A DNA stretch of 6,507 nucleotides from Actinomycetes bacterium (lineage in GTDB: Bacteria > Actinomycetota > Acidimicrobiia > Acidimicrobiales > RAAP-2): the NCBI GenBank assembly GCA_021850345.1, contig JAJZMN010000175.1, forward strand, positions 1 through 6,507. Reading direction: 5' to 3'. A program made the translations under genes and the position numbers. The notes below the pieces were generated by a model. The model searched no databases. It was given only the letters and a program-made list of their open reading frames with translations, and was not told the DNA's origin. Positions 1 to 5,347 of the stretch are shown piece after piece. Position 1 is the stretch's first letter, and the number at the start of each line of letters is the position of its first letter.

Positions 1-2046
1 ATGCTTGCAAGCGGCCGTTCCCTCGAAGGTTGGTCGGCGGGCAAGGCGCGGCGGGCGCTGCACACCCTCCTCGCGCGGGCGCCACGGACGGCCCATCGGT
101 ACGCGGACGACCGCCTCGACACCGTGGCGCTCGCAGATGTGCACCCCGGGGACCTGCTCATGGTGGCGACCGGCGAGGTGGTGCCGGTCGACGGGCGTCT
201 CTCCACGTCCGCCGTCCTCGACGAGTCGATGCTCACCGGCGAGTCGCTGCCCGTGACGCGCACGCCGGCCGACGCCGTGAAGAGCGGCGCGCTGAACGCG
301 GGGACGCCCTTCGACATGCAGGCGACGGCGACGTCGGCCGAGAGCACCTACTCGGGCATTGTCCGGCTGGTCGCGGCAGCCGAGTCGTCACGGCCAGGCT
401 TCGTCCGGCTGGCCGACCGGTACGCCGCTGGGTTCCTCGGCGTGACCGCCGTGGTGGCATCGGCCGCGTGGTTCCTCGGCGGGCCGGCGCGCGCCGTCGC
501 CGTCCTCGTCGTCGCCACGCCGTGCCCACTCATCCTCGCCGCGCCGATCGCCTTCGTCGCCGGACTGTCGATCTCCGCGAGGCGCGGAATGGTGGTGAAG
601 GGCGGTGACGTCCTCGAGCGTCTCGCACGCTGCACGACGTTGCTCTTCGACAAGACGGGCACCTTGACCGAGGGGCGGCCACGCCTCGTGTCGGTGGACG
701 CTGCGCCGAGCGTGCAGGAGGTCGATGCCCTGTCGGCCGCCGCCTCGCTCGACCAATTCTCTCCCCACGTGCTTGCCGGCGCGCTCGTGCAACGGGCGCT
801 CGACGCCGGGCTCGCGCTCGAGCGCCCAACGGACGTCGTGGAGATCCCCGGCAAGGGCATCCGCGGTCGCGTCGGCTCCCGACATGTCGCCGTGGGCTCG
901 GCGCGCTGGGCAGGCTTCGACCCCACGCCCCCGTGGGCCAAGCGCGCGCAGCGCCGCGCCCGCCTCGACGGCGCCCTCACCGTCTTCGTCTCGATCGACG
1001 GCAACCCCGCCGCCGTGCTGGTCTTCGAGGATCCGATCCGTCCCGACGCGGCCAGGACCCTGCGCGTCCTTCGCGGTGCCGGCATCGGTCGGCTCGTGAT
1101 GGTGACGGGCGACCGGCCGGAGGTGGCCGACTCGGTGGGCTCGGCGCTCGGGCTCGACGCAGTGGCGGCCGAGCAGACGCCGGGGGACAAGCTCGACCTC
1201 GTCCAAGCCGAGCGACGCAGCGCTCCCACGATGATGGTGGGCGACGGCGTGAACGACGCCCCCGCGCTCGCCGCGGCAGACGTCGGCATCGCCATGGGGG
1301 CGCGCGGCGCCACGGCCTCGAGCGAGGCGGCAGACATCGTGCTCAGCGTCGACCGGCTGGATCGGCTGGCGGAGGGCCGCACCATCGCCGTGCGGACCCG
1401 ACGCATCGCCATCCAAAGCGTCGTCGCCGGCATGGCCCTGTCGCTCGCTGCGATGGGTGTCGCCGCAGCAGGACGGCTCGCTCCGGTGTGGGGGGCGCTC
1501 TTGCAAGAGGGCATCGACGTCGCCGTCATCCTGAACGCGTTGCGCGCCCTTCGTCCGGTGCGGGCGCCGGTCGTGCTCGAGGCCGGCGGCGCCGCGCTCG
1601 CCCGGCGCTTCCAGGCCGAGCACGGAGGCGTGGGCGCTGTCGCCGAACGTGCACGTCACGTCGCCGACACCATTGGTGTCGTCGACAGTGCCCAGGCGTT
1701 CGACGCGCTCGCGGACCTCCACCGAGAGTTCGTCGAGGTCGTCCTCCCTCATGAAGCCGCCGAGGACCGCGAGCTCTACCCCCTCCTCGACCGCGCGATC
1801 GGCGGGACCAATCCAACGGGCCCGATGAGCCGGGAGCACGTGGAGATCGCCCACGACGTTCGCCGGCTCGGCCAGCTCCTCGACGAGCTCGGGCCTGCCG
1901 ACTGGGACGGCGACGACGTGGCGGATCTCCGCCGGCTCCTCTACGGGTTGGCGGCGATCCTCCGCCTGCACACCGCCCAGGAAGAGGAGAGCTACATGTC
2001 GCTCGGCGACCACGTCCCGGCGCCAGCGGGATCGCCGGGGCGCTGA
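1..2046 (+). CDS. P1B-5 type metal-transporting ATPase with C-terminal hemerythrin-like domain (5' truncated by window)
   Basis: This encodes a membrane ATP-driven metal exporter; members of the P1B-5 subfamily such as Sinorhizobium Nia move Ni2+ and Fe2+ out of the cytoplasm. Seen in the 681 residues: actuator TGES at 79-82, TM4 metal motif TPCP at 173-176, phosphorylation site DKTGT at 217-221, hinge TGDR at 369-372, GDGVND at 414-419, and QEGID at 502-506 in TM6. TPCP plus QEGxD is the P1B-5 signature. Membrane helices lie near 143-160, 163-190, 471-490 and 494-514. Residues from about 531 form a hemerythrin-like (HHE) domain with H541, H584/E588, H613 and H657/E661 as likely di-iron ligands. 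The nucleotide-domain HP dipeptide of other P1B pumps is H256-V257. The first codon is ATG, but the protein begins at the conserved segment after TM2 (ASGRSLE), so this is an internal methionine and the true start is upstream. The 3' end overlaps the convergent usp gene by 55 nt. Confidence 0.93.
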   Translation: MLASGRSLEGWSAGKARRALHTLLARAPRTAHRYADDRLDTVALADVHPGDLLMVATGEVVPVDGRLSTSAVLDESMLTGESLPVTRTPADAVKSGALNAGTPFDMQATATSAESTYSGIVRLVAAAESSRPGFVRLADRYAAGFLGVTAVVASAAWFLGGPARAVAVLVVATPCPLILAAPIAFVAGLSISARRGMVVKGGDVLERLARCTTLLFDKTGTLTEGRPRLVSVDAAPSVQEVDALSAAASLDQFSPHVLAGALVQRALDAGLALERPTDVVEIPGKGIRGRVGSRHVAVGSARWAGFDPTPPWAKRAQRRARLDGALTVFVSIDGNPAAVLVFEDPIRPDAARTLRVLRGAGIGRLVMVTGDRPEVADSVGSALGLDAVAAEQTPGDKLDLVQAERRSAPTMMVGDGVNDAPALAAADVGIAMGARGATASSEAADIVLSVDRLDRLAEGRTIAVRTRRIAIQSVVAGMALSLAAMGVAAAGRLAPVWGALLQEGIDVAVILNALRALRPVRAPVVLEAGGAALARRFQAEHGGVGAVAERARHVADTIGVVDSAQAFDALADLHREFVEVVLPHEAAEDRELYPLLDRAIGGTNPTGPMSREHVEIAHDVRRLGQLLDELGPADWDGDDVADLRRLLYGLAAILRLHTAQEEESYMSLGDHVPAPAGSPGR

Positions 2047-2504
2047 TCGACCGCCTCGCCGCGCACGACCGCCTCGCCACGCACGACCACCACAGGGCAG
2101 TGCGCATGGTCCACGCAGTAGCGGCTGACCGAGCCGAGGACCACCTGCTGGACGTGACCAAGACCGCGTGAGCCGAGCACCAAGAGCGACACCTCGCGGC
2201 TGGCGTCGACGAGCGACTCGCCAGGGGGAGGGGGCAACCGCCGCCCGACGACCCGCAACGAGGGGTGGTCGTGCTCGACGAGCCGGATGCCCTCCTCGAG
2301 GACCGACTCTTCCAAGACGACCTCTTCGCCCAGTCCCGGCAGCGCCAGCGCGGCGGGCGCCCAGTGGTCGACGTGGAGGACCAGGAGCACGGCACGGCGC
2401 AGCTCGCACTCCGCTGCCGCCCACTCGAGCGCGCGCAGGGCGCCAGCCGAGCCGTCGAAGCCGACGGCCACCACCGGGGCCACGGGGCCCGGCGTGCCAG
2501 TCAT
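1992..2504 (-). CDS. Universal stress protein (UspA family), single domain, ATP-binding type
   Basis: A 170-residue cytoplasmic universal stress protein. The Usp fold begins at PVVAVGFDGS (nucleotide-contacting D17) and ends at CPVVVVRG. The ATP-binding signature G-2x-G-9x-G-S is intact at G111, G114 and G124-S125, so this is the ATP-binding UspA/MJ0577-like class rather than the non-binding class. Such proteins bind ATP and help survival under starvation, hypoxia or redox stress; the exact role here is not visible. The ATG at 2504-2502 is chosen because it overlaps the TGA of the upstream short ORF (ATGA) and lies just before the domain. It has no good Shine-Dalgarno of its own, so translation probably depends on coupling. 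After the domain there is a roughly 30-residue extension, lacking recognisable features, that carries a GEAVVR/GEAVDQ repeat from an 18-bp duplication. The last 55 nt run into the 3' end of the convergent ATPase gene. Confidence 0.9.
   Translation of the reverse strand: MTGTPGPVAPVVAVGFDGSAGALRALEWAAAECELRRAVLLVLHVDHWAPAALALPGLGEEVVLEESVLEEGIRLVEHDHPSLRVVGRRLPPPPGESLVDASREVSLLVLGSRGLGHVQQVVLGSVSRYCVDHAHCPVVVVRGEAVVRGEAVDQRPGDPAGAGTWSPSDM
2052..2087. repeat. 18-bp tandem duplication inside the usp 3' end
   Basis: Two adjacent 18-bp units, 2052-2069 and 2070-2087, differ at one base (CGCCTCGCCGCGCACGAC versus CGCCTCGCCACGCACGAC). On the minus strand they add six residues in frame to the universal stress protein C-terminus, just after the last core beta strand. 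It looks like a replication-slippage duplication. Confidence 0.85.
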
Positions 2505-2623
2505 GCGGGCGGGCCGGCGAGGAGGAGCGCCGTCGGCGCCCGTTCGACGCCGGTGGGCCACGGGGCGCGATGCGGGGAAGCCGAGGTGGGGGACGTGTCG
2601 TCTCCAACCGGTTGCACCGTCAT
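2501..2623 (-). CDS. Candidate small ORF (40 aa) translationally coupled to usp
   Basis: A 40-residue reading frame beginning MTVQPVGDD and ending LLLAGPPA. I do not recognise the product, and its proline/alanine-rich composition resembles no family I know. Two features support translation: a strong Shine-Dalgarno (GAGGGAGG, plus-strand complement at 2628-2635) four bases before the ATG, and a TGA stop at 2503-2501 that overlaps the usp ATG in an ATGA arrangement. The usp start lacks its own Shine-Dalgarno, so this ORF may act mainly as a leader that delivers ribosomes to usp. A longer form from an upstream in-frame ATG at about 2809 exists, but it reads through the hairpin region and is less likely. 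It could also be an untranslated artefact of GC-rich DNA. Confidence 0.45.
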   Translation of the reverse strand: MTVQPVGDDTSPTSASPHRAPWPTGVERAPTALLLAGPPA

Positions 2624-2627
2624 CGCG

Positions 2628-2635
2628 CCTCCCTC
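2628..2635 (-). promoter_or_regulatory. Shine-Dalgarno of the small ORF upstream of usp
   Basis: On the minus strand the sequence reads GAGGGAGG followed by CGCG and ATG. It is the only good ribosome binding site upstream of usp, which is why the small ORF is proposed as the entry point for translation of the pair. Confidence 0.6.
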
Positions 2636-2741
2636 GGCATGTGCCGGCCTCGTTCTGCCACAGTGCGTCGCTTCCACCCCGCCCTCTAGAGCCGAAAGTC
2701 TCTGCGGCGGCGTGGCCGAACCTGATCGGCGTGCCGCGGCC

Positions 2742-2769
2742 CGTGCGGTGTCCCCGGGGGCACCGCACG
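2742..2769. promoter_or_regulatory. 28-nt near-perfect palindrome between the CofE-like gene and the usp pair
   Basis: The outer arms CGTGCGGTG (2742-2750) and CACCGCACG (2761-2769) are exact inverted repeats. The symmetry continues to the centre (CCCC/GGGG) with only one T:G mismatch, giving 14-bp half-sites. It starts about 40 nt past the stop of the CofE-like gene and about 120 nt before the small ORF. It could be a GC-rich intrinsic terminator lacking a U-tract for the upstream gene, or a dimeric repressor operator for the usp pair. The sequence alone does not decide. The DNA on either side (2624-2809) shows no gene. Confidence 0.5.
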
Positions 2770-2809
2770 ATGTTCCGAGGGCCCGCACGGTCGGGCTCGA
2801 CGCCAGCAC

Positions 2810-3604
2810 CTACTCGCCGACCTCCCCTGCCGCATCCTCGTGCGAGGCTGCACCGGCGCTGCGTCCGATCGCGCCGCCGCGCTCCCAGGGCAGCGAGGAG
2901 AAGAACGGGGCGAACAGATCCTCCTCGAGCGACGTGTAGAGCCAGGCGAGCTCGTCCGCGCTCGGGTCCCGTGGCTGGAACTCGATCATGTCGAGGTCGT
3001 CGATGACGCAGATCGGCGTGCGCTCCTTCCCCTCGCCCATGACGAGCACGGCAGCGGCGGCAAGGCCCGACGCGACGTTCGCCCCCTGGGTGTGGAAGGG
3101 GCGGCCGAACAGGTCGGTCTGGCCGACGTAGTCGTTGATCGCGCGAAAGCCGCTGTGGGCGAGGCAGATCCCAGAGGTCCCGCGCCGCAGCGGCGAGCAG
3201 GTACTGTCGGTGAGAACGACACCCACTTCTCGCAGACCGAAGCGCGCGGCCAGGTACCGGCGCAGCTCGTTCGCCGTTGTCTGTGGGCGCTCGGGCCACA
3301 AGAGGTAGCCGCCGCCCACGTTGGACTCGTCGATGCCGGCCGACGGGATGAGCGTGCCTTGGGTGACCGTGAAGTGGAAGCCGTGCGGGTTCGCCTGCAG
3401 GTAGCGCTCCGACTCGCGTGCGATGAGCTCGAGCTTGGACGCGTCTCCGAAGGGCACCACGCGGCTCTCGCACAACGAGACAACCTTGGAGGCGACGGCG
3501 ACGACGGTCCGCTCGCCGAGGTCGTCGATGGCACGATCGAGCAGCTCGGTCACCGACATTGCGCCCGCGGCGACGATGTCGGTCTGGATTCCTCGAAGCT
3601 GCAC
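2810..3604 (-). CDS. F420-0:gamma-glutamyl ligase family protein (CofE-like, divergent paralogue)
   Basis: A 264-residue soluble enzyme of the CofE/F420_ligase fold, which adds glutamate through gamma linkages using a nucleotide triphosphate. Family landmarks: ASKVVSLCESRVV at 38-50, the SAGIDESNV strand-loop at 88-96, DSTCSPLRRGTSG at 133-145, DYVGQTDLFGRPF at 158-170, and AAAVLVMGEGKERTP at 183-197. Authentic CofE has an FGRPWR-type motif right after the TD of the third landmark; here it is TCSPLR, so this is not a standard F420 enzyme. It resembles the paralogue group named putative folate metabolism gamma-glutamate ligase. No other F420 or folate gene is in the window, so the substrate is unknown. 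I chose GTG at 3604-3602 because homologues begin a few residues before the LRGIQT-like strand and a GAGGGA lies just upstream. An in-frame ATG at 3667 would add 21 non-conserved residues. The acidic tail after about 245 is not conserved in my recollection of the family. Confidence 0.85.
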   Translation of the reverse strand: MQLRGIQTDIVAAGAMSVTELLDRAIDDLGERTVVAVASKVVSLCESRVVPFGDASKLELIARESERYLQANPHGFHFTVTQGTLIPSAGIDESNVGGGYLLWPERPQTTANELRRYLAARFGLREVGVVLTDSTCSPLRRGTSGICLAHSGFRAINDYVGQTDLFGRPFHTQGANVASGLAAAAVLVMGEGKERTPICVIDDLDMIEFQPRDPSADELAWLYTSLEEDLFAPFFSSLPWERGGAIGRSAGAASHEDAAGEVGE

Positions 3605-3796
3605 GTGCGTCCCTCGTCTCTCGTGCGTCTCTTTCGCCACGCCCGGTGGCGAAGCCGCCTCGAGCATGCCTCACGGCGCCGCGCAGGCGGTGACAGAAGA
3701 GCTGAGGTCACCTTGGCCCGGAGGCTCTGGTCTCACCCGGAGATCTCGCTGGGCGACCTGCCAGGCATCCTCGCAGGCACGGGGGAGGGCTCCGCG

Positions 3797-3830
3797 GCGG
3801 GGCCCGCACCATGGCGGGGCCCGCACCATG
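3797..3830. repeat. 17-bp perfect tandem duplication
   Basis: The unit GCGGGGCCCGCACCATG occurs at 3797-3813 and again at 3814-3830 without mismatch. It lies in non-coding DNA. The unit contains a GCGGGGCCCGC inverted repeat, so each copy could fold. Confidence 0.9.
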
Positions 3831-4158
3831 ACGACCTCCGCATCGACCAATTGCCATTTCGACCGTGGTGCAGAGCGCGAGCGCCTGAGCCCGGAGCGGC
3901 CCGCTCGGCAGGCCAAGAAGGCGATCGGCGGCAAAGGGCCAGTTCAAAGAGCCAGATTGCGCCTCGAACCGGCACCTGCGGCACGCGGCGCTGCGTCACC
4001 CACGGTGCGCGGCCCGCTCGTCGCGCGTACCGCGAGCCCGCGGGCGGGACGCGCCCCAGCGGGTGGGTGGCGGCGGCATGATGGTCCATGCAGTTCGGGC
4101 GCTGCCCGCACGGGGTAGGCGCAACGGAGCCGCAGTAACCGAAGAGCGACCAACGACC

Positions 4159-4192
4159 AGACCAAGACCAAGACCAGACCAAGACCAAGACC
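4159..4192. repeat. 17-bp perfect tandem duplication in a GACCAA-rich tract
   Basis: The unit AGACCAAGACCAAGACC occurs at 4159-4175 and 4176-4192. Each unit is itself built of GACCAA hexamers, and related GACCAA words start upstream at about 4148. The strand is strongly purine/pyrimidine asymmetric (almost no T), unlike the rest of the window. Confidence 0.9.
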
Positions 4193-4205
4193 AACACGAT
4201 CAGAT

Positions 4206-4235
4206 CAATCAGTACCAATCAGTACCAATCAGTAC
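4206..4235. repeat. Three exact 10-bp direct repeats (CAATCAGTAC)
   Basis: Copies at 4206-4215, 4216-4225 and 4226-4235 are identical and contiguous, so each repeat faces the same side of the helix. They end two bases before the Shine-Dalgarno (4238-4243) of the small ORF that leads the DUF1707 gene. Possible roles are a cooperative regulator-binding array or part of the mRNA leader; simple slippage is the null explanation. Confidence 0.9.
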
Positions 4236-4237
4236 AT

Positions 4238-4243
4238 GGAGAG
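4238..4243 (+). promoter_or_regulatory. Shine-Dalgarno of the small ORF at 4249
   Basis: GGAGAG lies five bases before the ATG at 4249, a good match and spacing for a ribosome binding site. It sits immediately after the third 10-bp repeat. Confidence 0.45.
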
Positions 4244-4248
4244 CCGTG

Positions 4249-4356
4249 ATGCACTCGTGCCGTCTGCCGCCAGGGTGGCACCGCCACCGCCGAGCGCGCG
4301 GTCACGTCACGCCGTGGGTGGCGCAGGCCGAGAGAACCGGCGAGGAGGTGGCCTAG
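4249..4356 (+). CDS. Candidate small ORF (35 aa) abutting the DUF1707 gene
   Basis: A 35-residue frame beginning MHSCRLPPGWHRH and ending QAERTGEEVA. The product is unrecognised; it is basic and histidine/arginine-rich in the first half. Support comes from a GGAGAG ribosome site five bases before the ATG and from its TAG stop lying directly against the ATG of the next gene with no gap, an arrangement that often marks coupled translation. The next gene's Shine-Dalgarno (4343-4348) lies inside this ORF. The frame stays open upstream to about 4063, but that part reads through the repeat tract and looks non-coding. It may be a leader rather than a functional protein. Confidence 0.35.
   Translation: MHSCRLPPGWHRHRRARGHVTPWVAQAERTGEEVA
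4343..4348 (+). promoter_or_regulatory. Strong Shine-Dalgarno of the DUF1707 gene
   Basis: A full AGGAGG eight bases before the ATG at 4357. This fixes the start of the DUF1707 membrane protein. Confidence 0.75.
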
Positions 4357-5028
4357 ATGCCCCATCACCTGATCGCCGCTGCGGCGGCGCACACATGGTC
4401 CAAGGAGTGGACAGGAGGTGTCACAGGGCTCACCTCGATCGCCTTCTTCTGGCTCGGCATGTTGAACATCACCTTGCTCACCGTCTTCTTGTCGCTGGCA
4501 TCGAAGCGCTTCGACCTCAGAGCCCAGGCGCGTCGGCGCGACACCGTGACGACCCATCCGATGCGGTGCGCCACCGACCGCCCGTCGCGGCGAGCGACCG
4601 ACGAGCAACCGGCACCCGCAGTCGAGCTCGAGCCTGCGGCTGCCCGCATGCTTGTCTCGGACGCGGAACGTGACGAGGCGGCGGACGTCGTCTGCCGTGC
4701 GATCGCCGACGGTCGCCTCAGCATCGCCGAAGGAACCGCGCGCATCGACAAGGTCCTCACCGCACGGCGCCGGGCGACACTCCTCTCTCTGCTCGACGAC
4801 CTTCCCCTCGAATCGCCGCCGACGCGTGGCCCCGGCCCGACGGCTGGCATCCTCGCCCTGCGTGTCGCCGCGGCGGCGCTGATCGCCGGCGCGGCGGTGC
4901 TCCAGGGCCTCGCGGGGATCTGGGCCCTGTGGCCCGTCGCCATCGCCGCCCTTGCGCCCCTCGCCTTCTCGCCCCGGCACCTCCATGGGCCGGCCCGACA
5001 ACGCACAGCGCGCCCAGCCGGCCACTGA
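4357..5028 (+). CDS. Membrane protein with DUF1707 (SHOCT-like) domain
   Basis: A 223-residue predicted membrane protein. Residues about 22-49 form a first hydrophobic helix (FFWLGMLNITLLTVFLSLA). A polar, arginine-rich linker follows (50-97), then a DUF1707/SHOCT-like domain at about 99-150: LVSDAERDEA, then RAIADGRLSIAEGTARIDKVLTARRRATLLSLLDDLP, as in typical actinobacterial DUF1707 proteins. Two further helices lie at about 162-183 and 187-204. DUF1707 is a short domain thought to promote protein association or membrane tethering; its molecular role is not established. In many actinobacterial proteins it sits at the very N-terminus, so a preceding transmembrane helix and linker is a less usual layout. 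The start is well supported by AGGAGG eight bases upstream and by contact with the preceding small ORF. An inverted repeat just after the stop (5030-5035 with 5050-5055) is too weak to call a terminator. Confidence 0.8.
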   Translation: MPHHLIAAAAAHTWSKEWTGGVTGLTSIAFFWLGMLNITLLTVFLSLASKRFDLRAQARRRDTVTTHPMRCATDRPSRRATDEQPAPAVELEPAAARMLVSDAERDEAADVVCRAIADGRLSIAEGTARIDKVLTARRRATLLSLLDDLPLESPPTRGPGPTAGILALRVAAAALIAGAAVLQGLAGIWALWPVAIAALAPLAFSPRHLHGPARQRTARPAGH

Positions 5029-5347
5029 ACGCAGCGGGGGGCTGGCGAGGCTGCGGACGGGCGGGCCGTGACGCTGTGGTTGGGCGTCTACGGCGGGCGT
5101 GAGCTCGCTCGCGATCACCAGGCTCTTCGAGCTCCCTGGCGATAGTCGAGCCCGAGTCCCACGGACCGTCGGGGTTCACGCGATAGCGCGGTTCGTCGCA
5201 TATATCTGGCAATCATGTCGTAGCGCGGGCCAGTTGCAGAGGTTCAGCCAGCATCTTTGCTGGGTAGCATCACGGCTGGGGTCGGGTGCATGCCCGGCGA
5301 ACGGCGCCCGTCCCGGGCGGCGCCCAGGACGGGATGGGACGGCGACT
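5029..5347 (+). other. Intergenic region with structured leader before the MEDS gene
   Basis: About 320 bases without a convincing gene. The frame of the MEDS gene stays open back to 5099, but the upstream residues show no family similarity and little codon order. An AT-rich island at about 5200-5217 (CATATATCTGGCAATCAT), flanked by two copies of TAGCGCGG at 5184-5191 and 5221-5228, is the best place for a promoter, though no clear -35/-10 pair can be defended. Downstream are possible hairpins: CCAGCA/TGCTGG around TCTT (5248-5263), an alternative pairing of CAGCC (5245-5249) with GGCTG (5274-5278), and CGCCCG/CGGGCG around TCC near 5305-5319. The first two share bases and so exclude each other. 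Confidence 0.45.

Larger units (their letters stand above)
3605..4248. other. Gene-poor divergent intergenic region
   Basis: About 640 bases between the minus-strand CofE-like gene and the plus-strand small ORF/DUF1707 pair. Open frames exist on both strands, but none has a recognisable domain together with a ribosome site. The minus-strand frame starting near 4218 has an apparent hydrophobic N-terminus, but that is only the repeat tract read backwards. The region must hold the promoters for both directions, yet I see no convincing -35/-10 pair. Its notable content is a 17-bp tandem duplication at 3797-3830, a second 17-bp tandem duplication at 4159-4192 in a GACCAA-rich tract, and three 10-bp repeats at 4206-4235. 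The stretch 4139-4240 is clearly lower in GC than its surroundings. Confidence 0.6.

Noticed and set aside
1..3. ATG at the first base as the true start of the ATPase
   Set aside because: The protein would begin after TM2, lacking the first membrane helices and part of the actuator region; the gene is cut by the window edge.
388..2607. A very long open frame on the minus strand opposite the ATPase and usp region
   Set aside because: It is antisense to clear P-type ATPase motifs, its translation is low-complexity Arg/Gly/Ala, and no domain is visible; long shadow frames are normal at this GC content.
2505..3674. Minus-strand frame upstream of the usp ATG, giving a 560-residue protein
   Set aside because: The upstream part runs antiphase through the CofE-like gene and shows no domain; the Usp fold begins right after the ATG at 2504.
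3423..4118. Plus-strand open frame across the start of the CofE-like gene and the intergenic region
   Set aside because: It overlaps the CofE-like gene in antisense, lacks a ribosome site and a recognisable domain, and its composition is low-complexity.
3733..4218. Minus-strand frame with a hydrophobic, signal-like N-terminus
   Set aside because: The hydrophobic VLVLVWSWSW stretch is only the GACCAA repeat tract read on the other strand; the remainder has no family similarity.
5030..5055. CGCAGC/GCTGCG inverted repeat as terminator of the DUF1707 gene
   Set aside because: A six-base stem with a 14-nt loop and no U-tract is weak and expected by chance at this GC.
4219..5118. Minus-strand 299-codon open frame
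   Set aside because: It is antisense to the DUF1707 gene, which has a perfect Shine-Dalgarno and a recognisable domain.
5067..5145. Short GTG-started frame (VTLWLGVYGGRELARDHQ...) after the DUF1707 gene
   Set aside because: No ribosome site and only about 25 codons; nothing supports it beyond an open frame.
5099..5347. N-terminal extension of the MEDS protein from an ATG at 5099
   Set aside because: The 83 extra residues have no MEDS similarity and cover the AT-rich island and leader hairpins; a GTG immediately before the domain fits better.
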